Positions 1 through 8,031 of a stretch of 64,000 nucleotides of DNA are shown here, piece after piece. A program made the position numbers and the translations under genes. The stretch comes from Phocaeicola paurosaccharolyticus JCM 15092 (GTDB lineage Bacteria > Bacteroidota > Bacteroidia > Bacteroidales > Bacteroidaceae). The stretch is from the NCBI RefSeq assembly GCF_000613805.1, contig NZ_BAJR01000004.1:62001-126000 (forward strand). Direction: 5' to 3'. Every line of letters begins with the position of its first letter. The first letter of the stretch is position 1. Below the pieces are notes generated by a model. That model was not told the origin of the DNA and searched no databases. It saw only the letters and a program-made list of their open reading frames with translations.

Positions 1-74
1 CTTTTATCGCAGAACATATCATGCGTTATTTCGCTGAAGAAAATCGCATTGTTACAATTGCGTATGTTTATTGA
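1..74 (+). CDS. C-terminal tail of an unidentified protein (partial)
   Basis: A frame enters from the left edge and stays open until TGA at 72-74. It encodes about 23 residues ending in MRYFAEENRIVTIAYVY. The composition looks like ordinary protein, but the piece is too short to assign to a family. It could also be a chance open frame, since only one side of it is visible. Confidence 0.3.
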   Translation, partial: FIAEHIMRYFAEENRIVTIAYVY

Positions 75-522
75 ATCAGTCATAATTCTGTTATAAATAA
101 TACTTTATGCTGCAATATTACTTCTTTCCTTTTCTAAAGATGTCGCTCTGAGGTTCAATTATTGTCTCTGCCTGTTTTTTTAACAGAATAATCGGACTTA
201 TTGGGTAAAGTTATATGACCGCTCATGTGATCGGTTCCAACTTTTATTATGTTTTCTATCTATGACCGTACCTCGTATTCATTCCTTACATTCTGTTTTA
301 ATTGAATTATATTATTTGTACTCTCTTAAATAATTCAAGTATTTGTACGATAATACAAGCATTTGTACAATAATCATTTTAGCTATGATGACACAAATAT
401 AAATTTGCAGTATAAATATAATATTAGAAAAAAGAGGCATATTATTTAAAATTCTGTACTAATATTGAGCAGTTTAAATTTGACTCTGACTATTGTACGA
501 TAAATATCATAATAAATAATCT
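75..522. other. Gene-free stretch upstream of the GH28 gene
   Basis: No convincing ORF was found on either strand. It is A+T-rich and holds a 20-bp tandem repeat at 336-375, a further copy of the core ATTTGTAC at 314-321, and a related GTACGATAA near 495-503. It is probably the regulatory region of the GH28 gene that begins at 523. Confidence 0.5.
336..375. repeat. Two tandem 20-bp direct repeats upstream of the GH28 gene
   Basis: Unit 1 (336-355) and unit 2 (356-375) match at 17 of 20 positions around the core ATTTGTAC(G/A)ATAAT. Another ATTTGTAC lies at 314-321. Tandem sites of this size upstream of a polysaccharide-degradation gene suggest a regulator binding array, but no regulator gene is visible beside it. 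Confidence 0.5.
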
Positions 523-1851
523 ATGAAAAAGAAATTTAAATTTTTAGTTTTATTTTTTTGCACTTGTCTTTCAGTATCTACATCAGCAAAAGATCTTTTC
601 CCTGATGGCTCTATAGTTCCTGATTGGTTCCGACAAACAGAACTTACAGACATAAGTAAGTTAGGTAAACAGTATCGTATTACAGATTATGGTGTAGTAA
701 ATGATAGCTCTTTACTTCAGAAAGATAAGATTCAATCTGTAATAGACAAAGCTTATCAGAATGGCGGAGGAGTTATCATAATACCAAAAGGTACTTTTTT
801 GACCGGCTCATTATTCTTTAAACCTAATACGCATTTATATATAGAGAATGGTGGTAAACTTAAAGGTAGTGATGATATTAGTGACTTTGATATTCTAACA
901 ACTCGTATGGAAGGTCAGACATTACAATATTTTGCTGCTTTAGTTAATGCTGATAATGTAGATGGATTTACGGTATCTGGAGAAGGATGCATAAATGGTA
1001 ATGGTTTACGTTTTTGGAAATCTTTTTGGTTGCGTAGGAAATTCAATCCTAAATGTACTAATATGGATGAAATGCGTCCAAGACTTTTATATATTTCTAA
1101 TTGTAAAGATGTTCAAGTATCAGGTTTGCATCTAATGAACTCTCCATTTTGGACAACTCATTTTTATAAGTGTGAGAATGTAAAATTATTGAACCTAGAT
1201 ATAACTTCTCCTTCAAAACCTGTACGTGCTCCAAGTACTGATGCAGTTGATATCGATGTTTGTACTAATTTTCTTATAAAGAATTGTTATATGAATGTTA
1301 ATGATGACGCTGTCGCTTTAAAGGGTGGTAAAGGTCCTAATGCCGATAAAGATGAAAATAATGGTGCTAATCGTAATATCATAATAGAGGATTGCAAATA
1401 CGGTTCAACTTGTCATAGCACGTTAACTTGTGGTAGTGAATCTATACTTAATCATAATGTAATCTTGCGTCGTTCTACATCATATGGAGCTTCCATTATT
1501 CTACATCTAAAAATGCGTCCTGATACACCTCAACATTATGAATATATTCTTGTTGAAGATATCAAAGGAAGTGCAAAAGTTATGTTAAGTATTAAACCAT
1601 GGAATCAATTCTTTGATTTAAAAGGAGAAAAGGATATAAAATTATCTTATGCCAATGATATAGTATTAAGAAATATTGAATTGGAATGTAATAATGCTTT
1701 TGGAGTAGAGAAATCTGATCAATATAAACTTTCAAACTTTGTTTTTGAGAATATGGATATAAAAACCGAAATTAATGAAGTTGACAAATTGAAAGTGATA
1801 AATAACTGTACTTTAAATAAAGTAATAGTTAATGGTAAGAAATATAAGTAA
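523..1851 (+). CDS. Glycoside hydrolase family 28 (polygalacturonase-like) protein
   Basis: This is a secreted right-handed beta-helix enzyme of the GH28 type, which hydrolyses galacturonic acid linkages in pectin. Residues 1-22 form a signal peptide ending in SA. The pectate-lyase-like opening (YRITDYGVVNDSS, about residues 51-63, then GGGVIIIPKGTF) is typical. Candidate catalytic acids are D240 in STDAVDID and D261/D262 in NVNDDAVALKGG. CHSTLTCGSES (297-307) sits where GH28 enzymes carry GHG, so the catalytic-site histidine is replaced or shifted. At 442 aa the length is normal for Bacteroidetes members and the C-terminus looks complete. The gene stands alone on its strand, followed directly by a truncated receptor-type remnant. 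The exact substrate (homogalacturonan, rhamnogalacturonan or other) cannot be read from the sequence. Confidence 0.85.
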   Translation: MKKKFKFLVLFFCTCLSVSTSAKDLFPDGSIVPDWFRQTELTDISKLGKQYRITDYGVVNDSSLLQKDKIQSVIDKAYQNGGGVIIIPKGTFLTGSLFFKPNTHLYIENGGKLKGSDDISDFDILTTRMEGQTLQYFAALVNADNVDGFTVSGEGCINGNGLRFWKSFWLRRKFNPKCTNMDEMRPRLLYISNCKDVQVSGLHLMNSPFWTTHFYKCENVKLLNLDITSPSKPVRAPSTDAVDIDVCTNFLIKNCYMNVNDDAVALKGGKGPNADKDENNGANRNIIIEDCKYGSTCHSTLTCGSESILNHNVILRRSTSYGASIILHLKMRPDTPQHYEYILVEDIKGSAKVMLSIKPWNQFFDLKGEKDIKLSYANDIVLRNIELECNNAFGVEKSDQYKLSNFVFENMDIKTEINEVDKLKVINNCTLNKVIVNGKKYK

Positions 1852-2705
1852 TTGACTGTTCAACCACAGACACATCTTTAGATGAAAATGGGTGTTTTAC
1901 ACTCGGCATACCTGACTTTAGTGATAAGGAATCTTTTTTTATAGAAGCATTCAACAAGAAAGGAGAGGAAGATGTGTATACCTATAGGATAGAAAGCGAC
2001 ACACTGCTAGGGATGATGAATTGGAATAGGGTACTAGAAATATCTGTTGGGCATGATATAAGGCTGTCAGATTCAGGAACGTTTGGGTTCGATAAAATAA
2101 ATGATATCCCGGAAGTGGTGATTGAGGCAAAGGTAAAAGCTGAGAAATATGTTCCTACAAATAGATTCTATTCAACACGTTATATAGATGCTGAACAAAT
2201 GGAAAAGTCCGGCATACAAGATTTCAAGCAGTTGATACAGAAATTTTATGGCTTTATGAATTTGGTTACTACTATTGATAAAAAAACAGGAACTATATCA
2301 TATAGGCTGAATAATAATAGAGGTTTCTCAACTTTTGGCAAGTCTAATGGCATTAAAATATTGCTTGACGGAGTTACTATCACAGCAGACGAAGCAATGA
2401 ATCTTAATATTAACGAAATAGAAACAGCTGAACTTTTGGCACCTTGGCAGACAATACGATTGATGGGTGGGGTTGGAGCTATGGATGGTGCTTTTGTTTT
2501 GAAAACTAAAGGTGTGAAGCGACAAAATATACCAGCGAAAGGTATTTTCTATACTCCTATAGGCCTGTCTAATTTAAGGTGTATGAAACAAAATTGGGAG
2601 TATCGTATGCCCCAAAAAACTGGTACATATAAGATAATTATAGATGTTCTTTCTGCAAAGACTGGTATCGGTACTTATGAAAAAGAGATTCAAGTAACAG
2701 ATTAG
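1848..2705 (+). pseudogene. 5'-truncated TonB-receptor-plug-type surface protein remnant
   Basis: The frame is open from 1848, directly after an in-frame stop at 1845-1847 inside the end of the GH28 gene. It reads sensibly for about 40 residues before the first usable start (GTG at 1974). There is no signal peptide. The visible part contains a beta-sandwich-like segment, then a plug-like region (YIDAEQMEKSGIQDFKQLI..., ILLDGV) and a C-terminal beta domain ending in GTYEKEIQVTD. This resembles the C-terminal third of large Bacteroidetes proteins that combine macroglobulin-like domains with a TonB plug, usually 800 aa or more. The N-terminal two thirds are missing, so this is most likely the product of a deletion that joined it to the GH28 gene. 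Family assignment is from memory of the family pattern. Confidence 0.6.
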
Positions 2706-3231
2706 TTTATTCAAAGCATTATAAAATCCACGACATATACCACTTATGCCTGCAAATAAACTTATTGATTTTAATATTATACAAAGTTCTATAATACTTT
2801 AGCGTCATGACCCTTGTTTATTATAATATTCTGCATTGTACTAATTCTATATTAAGTAAAAGAATTAGAAGATTTTTTCCTTAAATATAAGTTGGCAATA
2901 AATTGATATAGGTTCTTACAAGGATAAGTATAAATAATAAAGACTCAATCCGTTACTTTGGTGATTTAGAGGATCAACTGTTTTCATTGTTCTGAAAAAT
3001 GAATCATGATAAACTATTCAACCGATCATGATTAGTTGGTCAACCGATCATGATTCATTGATAGACCGATCATGATTGGTTCATTATCCGATCATGACAG
3101 ATTTTGCGACACAGATTAATCGAGCGTTTTATTAATAACCTTCAGATTTATAGTAAATTAAGGCTAGAAAATTACTTCATTTAATCTCTTAGAACTATCT
3201 TGCAAAAAAAATAAATAAAATTTATTTCAAA
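2706..3231. other. Gene-poor interval with a 22-bp iterated repeat
   Basis: No credible ORF was found. The first 230 bases show no structure I can name. From about 2950 the sequence becomes similar to the decayed insertion element at 41.2-41.5 kb: first a stretch resembling its left end (GTTACTTTGG-GATTTA), then a GAGGATCAA segment, five 22-bp repeat units (3003-3098) and a shared GCGACACAGAT tail. No matching right end was found here, so this is a partial relative. Confidence 0.6.
3003..3098. repeat. Five-copy array of an 8-bp palindrome with 22-bp period
   Basis: The palindrome ATCATGAT begins at 3003, 3025, 3047 and 3069, and the variant ATCATGAC at 3091, each exactly 22 bp apart. Internal units follow the pattern ACC-GATCATGATT-n-TTG. 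There are no unique spacers of CRISPR type. A three-copy version with the same period and flanks lies at 41328-41379. Confidence 0.85.
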
Positions 3232-3268
3232 TTTTATGTCACAAAAATAGTATCCCCACGTATATAGT
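3232..3268 (+). promoter_or_regulatory. Candidate ECF-type promoter of the first sigma module
   Basis: TTTTATGTCAC (3232-3242) is followed, 14 bp after GTCAC, by CACGT (3257-3261) and TATAGT. The same two blocks with the same 14-bp gap precede the second ECF sigma gene at 15530-15566. The start codon lies 23 bp downstream. The conserved spacing of two boxes ahead of sigma genes suggests an autoregulated ECF promoter. Confidence 0.6.
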
Positions 3269-3284
3269 GTAGAAACAAGAAAAA

Positions 3285-3758
3285 ATGAATATTCAAGAGT
3301 TCACGACAGAGGTAGAGTGTTTACGGCCTGTACTTATAAAAGTTGCTCAGAGATACATCAGTAATAGCAATGTAGCAGAGGACATGGTGCAGGATACATT
3401 TCTTAAGCTGTGGCAGATGAATGATGAACTAAAACCACCGATGACATCGCTGGCGAAAGCTATAGTTCATAATCTGTGCATGGACTATCACCGTCATAAC
3501 AACTCTTTAAATATTGTCCAGGAGAATTCTATTGGAGATATAGAATATGAAAATGATGATCATGAAAGGATTGAAAAACTAATCAAGGTGGTTAATTCCT
3601 TACCTGGATTGCAGCAGAATATTTTAAGACTACGCCATATGGACGGTATGAGCATGGAAGAGATTGCAAAACTTATAGGAAGTAATGAGGTGGCTGTACG
3701 TAAAGCATTAAGCAGGGCACGTATGGCAGTGATGAAAGAATATGTTAAAGTCGATTGA
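3285..3758 (+). CDS. RNA polymerase sigma factor, ECF subfamily
   Basis: This is a 157-aa sigma-70 family protein with only regions 2 and 4, as in extracytoplasmic-function sigma factors. Region 2 is seen in AEDMVQDTFLKLWQ (about residues 31-44) and AIVHNLCMDYHR. Region 4 is the helix-turn-helix in LPGLQQNILRLRHMDGMSMEEIAKL followed by RKALSRAR. It directs core polymerase to a small regulon, typically for envelope functions. The next gene starts 1 bp after its stop and encodes a one-TM protein suited to hold it inactive. The upstream motif shared with the other ECF gene suggests autoregulation. Confidence 0.92.
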   Translation: MNIQEFTTEVECLRPVLIKVAQRYISNSNVAEDMVQDTFLKLWQMNDELKPPMTSLAKAIVHNLCMDYHRHNNSLNIVQENSIGDIEYENDDHERIEKLIKVVNSLPGLQQNILRLRHMDGMSMEEIAKLIGSNEVAVRKALSRARMAVMKEYVKVD

Positions 3759-3759
3759 T

Positions 3760-4344
3760 ATGGAAAATTATAATATAAGAGAATTGGTAGATAGATTCCT
3801 TCAAGCCGAAACAACGCTTGAGGAGGAGGAGAGATTATATGAATTCTTCCAAAAAGATACATTGCCTGAAGATTTGATGCAATATAAAGAGATGTTCATG
3901 GCTTACTCAGTGTTGAGGTATGATAAGAATAGCTTACACAAAGGGGAAGAGGTTGACCAGAGTGCAGTAGTCTCTATTGAGAATGATGGCAATTCTGATA
4001 AATCAGGAAAAGGCAAAAAGAGAATTTTTAGTTTATATAAGAAAATTTGTATTGGAATAGCAGCCTCTCTGCTAATAGGAGTTTTAGGTTTTTCAGCATA
4101 CCGACATTATGAAGTGAATAGACTTGAAAAATTGTATGGTGGTAGTTATATGATTATCAACGGGGTAAGAATAGATGACCTGACAAAGATTGAGCCTGAG
4201 ATTAAGGAAGGTATAAACAAAGCTGCAGCGATGGAAAAACTATGCGACTTGAAGGCAAAGCAGGATGATATAGAGAGTCGTATGATAAATAGTATCAACG
4301 ACAAAAAAGAAAGAGAATATATACAGAAATTATTGTGTGATTAA
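3760..4344 (+). CDS. Anti-sigma-factor-like single-pass membrane protein
   Basis: The 194-aa protein has a soluble N-terminal segment (MENYNIRELVDRFLQAETTLEEEE..., helical and acidic) on the cytoplasmic side, one membrane helix at about residues 96-114 and a short extracytoplasmic tail with YGGSYMIING. That is the build of small Bacteroidetes anti-sigma factors. I chose ATG at 3760, one base after the sigma stop, because the protein-like helix starts there; an ATG at 3742 would add six residues and overlap the sigma gene. The extracytoplasmic part is too short for a FecR domain. Its role as anti-sigma factor is inferred from position and topology. It parallels the protein at 16091-16600. Confidence 0.7.
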   Translation: MENYNIRELVDRFLQAETTLEEEERLYEFFQKDTLPEDLMQYKEMFMAYSVLRYDKNSLHKGEEVDQSAVVSIENDGNSDKSGKGKKRIFSLYKKICIGIAASLLIGVLGFSAYRHYEVNRLEKLYGGSYMIINGVRIDDLTKIEPEIKEGINKAAAMEKLCDLKAKQDDIESRMINSINDKKEREYIQKLLCD

Positions 4345-4356
4345 TAAAGTTATGAT

Positions 4357-4764
4357 ATGAATAAATTGTTTCAAATTGTTTTTTTGCTGTTTGGTTTCTG
4401 CCTGAACTCGTTCGGGCAGAACTCAATAGACGAACTGATTGGAAAATATTCTACTATGGGTAACTCGACTTACAGCTCAATAGTTAAACGTGACCCGCAG
4501 ACTAAGAAGGTGGTGAGCGTATACAACGAACTAAAGTTGAGTAACAGTTTCTCAGGGGAAGCACATCGATTCAAAAAAGCTTTTGAAGATGAGGCTAAAA
4601 ATGCAGATTCACAAGAGAAGAATGTAAAAGGAAATACCGTAAACTATCTTCTTAGATATGAGAATGAGAATCAGGCCAGACTATATATGATGGAGTATGA
4701 TTCAAATCGTGGGTTTTTAACTAATATCACTGTTTCTATAATAATTAAAAATAAGAAAAGATGA
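4357..4764 (+). CDS. Small secreted protein of an ECF module (DUF5024-like)
   Basis: A 135-aa protein with a signal peptide (residues 1-20, ending SFG before QNS). The mature part is mixed alpha/beta with no catalytic motif, including YSSIVKRDPQTKKVVSVYNELKL and NYLLRYENENQARLYMMEY. Such small exported proteins are common in Bacteroidetes sigma/anti-sigma/DUF2807 clusters; I associate the pattern with DUF5024 but cannot confirm it. The gene sits 12 bp after the anti-sigma-like gene and overlaps the next gene by 4 bp, so the four genes are one operon. Function unknown. Confidence 0.65.
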   Translation: MNKLFQIVFLLFGFCLNSFGQNSIDELIGKYSTMGNSTYSSIVKRDPQTKKVVSVYNELKLSNSFSGEAHRFKKAFEDEAKNADSQEKNVKGNTVNYLLRYENENQARLYMMEYDSNRGFLTNITVSIIIKNKKR

Positions 4765-5624
4765 AAAAGTATTTATTGACACTATTACTTGCTATATTTT
4801 GTATACAAGGTTCTGTAGCTCAGTCGGACTCGTCTATGTCTAAGAAAATTGACAAAATGGCTAAAAAAATAGAAAAAGAGGCTTTGGAATTTTCTCAAAA
4901 AGATATTAATCTCAATATAGATATGAATGAGATATCCAAAAATATTAAGGAGAGTTTATCCGGTCTTAATAATATAAGTGACTTTATGGATAATGACCTA
5001 AACAATGAAGTGAGTAAGGAAGAAAGAGTAGAGAAAAACTATGATCTTAAAAACTTCACCTCAATTAAATGTAGCGGAATAGCAAAGATTATCTATACAC
5101 AAGGAAATAAATATGAGGTAAAGGTAAAAGCTACAAAATCGTTTATGGATAATCTTACCATTAAAGTTGAGAATGGAGCCTTAATTATTGACCTTAAGAA
5201 AGGGGACAAGACTAATTTATCAGGCAAAAATTTCATTGAGAATTTAGAGATAAACGTATCTTCTCCAACACTTCAATCTGTATCTATAGGAGGTGTTGTA
5301 AAATTCTCATCCAAAGCGATAAAAGGAGATAGCTTCGAACTTAATGTAAGCGGTGTTGGTAGGGTGGATTGTCCTTCATTAGACTTTGCCAAGTTTGTAT
5401 CAAAGGTATCGGGTGCCGGATCTCTTAATGTAGCATTTAAAGGTGAAAGTGCTTATATCTCCAACTCTGGAGCTTCAAGATATACATTAAATGTTGATTG
5501 CAAAGAACTTACAGTAAAAAATTCAGGTGCTGGCAGTATGAAGATTTCGGGTACAGCTGATAAGACAGATATAAATTCTTCAGGTGTGTCAGATATAAAT
5601 ATATCGGAATTGAACAAATTCTAA
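4761..5624 (+). CDS. Exported head-GIN domain (DUF2807) protein
   Basis: The 287-aa protein has a signal peptide (MKKYLLTLLLAIFCIQGSVAQ), a lysine-rich helical segment (about 25-90), then a repetitive beta region from about residue 95 to the end. Repeats such as IKCSGIAKIIYTQG, VSGVGRVDCPSLD, VSGAGSLNVAFKG and NSGAGSMKISGTA are the signature of the putative auto-transporter adhesin 'head GIN' domain, a right-handed beta-helix or beta-solenoid. It lies last in the ECF sigma operon and overlaps the previous gene by ATGA. It is probably a periplasmic or surface target of that sigma factor. No enzymatic residues are apparent. Confidence 0.8.
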   Translation: MKKYLLTLLLAIFCIQGSVAQSDSSMSKKIDKMAKKIEKEALEFSQKDINLNIDMNEISKNIKESLSGLNNISDFMDNDLNNEVSKEERVEKNYDLKNFTSIKCSGIAKIIYTQGNKYEVKVKATKSFMDNLTIKVENGALIIDLKKGDKTNLSGKNFIENLEINVSSPTLQSVSIGGVVKFSSKAIKGDSFELNVSGVGRVDCPSLDFAKFVSKVSGAGSLNVAFKGESAYISNSGASRYTLNVDCKELTVKNSGAGSMKISGTADKTDINSSGVSDINISELNKF

Positions 5625-5660
5625 TAAAGTAAAACGCTTTTCATAAATCTTTATATAATT

Positions 5661-5698
5661 AAAAATCCCTCATAGACTTAACGTTTATGGGGGATTTT
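5661..5698. terminator. Bidirectional terminator between the first ECF operon and the M3 peptidase
   Basis: AAAATCCCTCATA pairs with TATGGGGGATTTT around a 10-base loop. The A-rich and T-rich flanks allow it to serve both converging transcription units. Confidence 0.75.
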
Positions 5699-5725
5699 GT
5701 ATATAGTAATAAGTGAATAAATCAT

Positions 5726-7839
5726 TTACTTTATACCGTTTCTCTTAAGAAGTGCATCTATTGTTGGTTCACCGCCACGGAAACGTTTGTATAGTGTCAT
5801 TGGATGTTCTGTTCTTCCCTTCTCCAAGATGTTGGTACGGAAAGATTCTGCAACCTTTTTGTTGAATATACCTTTCTCTTGGAATACTGAGAAAGCATCA
5901 GCATCGAGTACCTCAGCCCATTTGTAGCTGTAGTAACCTGCCTGATATCCACCACCAATGATGTGACCGAATGAACTTGCCAAACAATCTCCTTCAACAG
6001 GCTCTATTATGCGTGCAGGAGCCATAGCTTTTCTTTCGTATTCAGCTACATCTTCTGTCAATGGTTCTGTACGAGTATAGAGTGCCATATCCAATAGTCC
6101 GAAACTAATCTGACGAAGACATCCGTAAGCTACGTTGAAGTTTTCTGAATCCTTGATACGCTGAATCATCTCTGTAGGGATAAGCTCTCCGGTTTTATAG
6201 TGACGAGCGAATGTGTTAAGGAATTCAGGTTCACTTGCAAAGTTCTCCATAATCTGTGAAGGGAGCTCAACAAAGTCCCAATATACATTAGGGCTTGCAA
6301 GTGATTGATATTGTACCTTTGAGAACATACCATGTAGAGCATGTCCAAACTCATGCAAGAAGGTCTGTACTTCATCGTAAGTGAGTAGTGATGGAGTGTC
6401 GGCTGTAGGCTTAGTGAAGTTGAGGACAATCATCACCTGTGGACGAGAGTCAACACCTGTCTTTGAATCAATCCACTGACCTTTCAGTCCGTTCATCCAT
6501 GCACCCTGACGTTTTCCTTCACGTGGATGGAAATCGGCATAGAATACAGAAAGGAACTTTCCATCTTTATCAAAGACTTCGTAAGCCACTACATCTTTAT
6601 GATAAACAGGGATGTTCTTGTTCTCCTTGAATGTGATGCCATATAGCTTGTTTGCCAATTCAAATACACCCTTCTTTACTTGACTAAGTTCAAAATATGG
6701 GCGAAGCATCTCATCGTTGATATTAAACTTTTCAGTCTTAAGTTTTTGAGCATAATAGCTAAAGTCCCAAGGCATAAGTTCAAAATCATTTCCTTGCTCT
6801 TTGCGTGCATAATTTCTGATCTCTTCTACCTCTTTCAATGCTGTAGGCTTGTAAGCCTCAAGTAACTGGTTCTCCAGTTTGTAAACACCGGCACTGTTCT
6901 TTGCCATACGCTCTTCAAGATTGAAGTCAGCGAAGCTCTTATAGCCCAGTAACTGAGCAGTATATAGCTCATTGTTTACAATAGTGCGAACCAAGTCCAA
7001 TGTGTTGTTCTCATTGTTCTGTGTATTTTTGGTCACATTGGCCATGTATATCTTTTTGCGTAGTTCTCTGTTGTCAGCATATGTCAGGAATGGTCCAAAA
7101 CTTGGATATTGAAGGGTGAAGATCCATCCCTCTTTACCTGCAGCTTTTGCCTCTTCAGCAGCTGTTGTAATAACATTCTCTGGGAGACCTTTAAGGTCAT
7201 TTTTGTTTGTTATCAACATCTGGTAATCATTTACAGCTTTTAGCATCTTCTCATCATATTGCAGAGAGGCAATACTCTGATTTTTTGTTATCTCACGATA
7301 CTTAGCTTTGTTCTCTTCGCTTAGGTTTGCACCACTGCGAGTGAATCCTTTATATGTATTCTCAAGAAGTGCAAGCTGCTGTGTGTTTAGCTTTTCTTTC
7401 TTGCGATTGTCATATACTGCTTTTACACGAGCAAAAAGTTTCTCATTCAGACTGATGTTATTGCTGTGCTCGCTTAATAGTGGCATAAGGACTTGTGCCA
7501 GTTTCTGCATCTCGTCGTTTGTCTCTGCACCCATAAGGTTGCTGAATACGCTTGCAACTTGTGTCAGAAGCATTCCACTATTATCAAGTGCCAATATGGT
7601 GTTCTTGAAATTAGGTTTCTCCGGGTTATTTACAATGGCATCAATCTCAGCATATTACGTTTTATACCTTCACGGATTGCAGGCTCATAATGCTCATTTT
7701 TTATTCTATCGAATGGAAATGTTTCATGAGGGGTATTATAAGCCTGGAAGAAAGGATTTACAGAATCTTTGTTATCCATAGCGTGACTCATTGTGAGTGA
7801 TAGTGAAAATAGAAAAAATGGAATAAATAACTTCTTCAT
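5726..7839 (-). pseudogene. dcp: M3 family metallopeptidase (peptidyl-dipeptidase Dcp-like), split by a frameshift
   Basis: Zinc dipeptidyl-carboxypeptidase of the M3 family. The N-terminal piece (7839 down to about 7655) has a signal peptide (MKKLFIPFFLFSLSLTMSHA) and the family opening NPFFQAYNTPHETFPFDRIK. The rest, in the next frame, continues IDAIVNNPEKPNFKNTILALDNSG and runs 5726 upward, with the HEFGHAL zinc motif (residues 414-420 of the long piece). Adding one base in the AATAT stretch (complement of 7652-7658) restores a single protein of about 704 aa, the usual family length. All other parts, including the zinc site, look intact. It is therefore either a very recent pseudogene or a single-base sequence error. 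The long piece alone would lack both signal peptide and N-terminal domain. Confidence 0.85.
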
Positions 7840-7905
7840 ATTGTAAGTTAATTTTTATTTAGTTTTATCAATGTTAATCTTTTGCCTATTAATTCTTATG
7901 GTCGT

Positions 7906-7937
7906 CAAAATTATAATATTCTTTTAGTTCAGACAAA
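7906..7937 (-). promoter_or_regulatory. Promoter of the M3 peptidase gene
   Basis: On the minus strand a -7 box TAATTTTG (7906-7913) and a -33 TTTG (7934-7937) are separated by 20 bp, the Bacteroidetes primary-sigma arrangement. Confidence 0.6.
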
Positions 7938-7950
7938 TAAAAATTACATA

Positions 7951-8012
7951 ACTATTCATGAAAAGATTCATGAATAGTATGGTTTCTTATAAAGAATGCC
8001 ATTATAAGAAAC
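7951..8012 (-). terminator. Two tandem hairpins after the FabK-like gene
   Basis: GTTTCTTATAA/TTATAAGAAAC (7982-8012) and ACTATTCATG/CATGAATAGT (7951-7978) form two perfect stems downstream of the minus-strand gene ending at 8032. The second is followed on the minus strand by TGTAATTTTTATTTG, so it can act as an intrinsic terminator. Confidence 0.6.
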
Positions 8013-8031
8013 GTGTTATGATTCGTTTGAA

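Noticed and set aside
3003..3098. The 22-bp repeats as a CRISPR array
   Set aside because: There are no unique spacers: the unit, including the part between palindromes, is itself repeated, and no cas gene is near.
6166..7781. ORFs on the opposite strand or in other frames of the M3 peptidase gene
   Set aside because: They are shadows of the real gene; none has a plausible N-terminus or domain.
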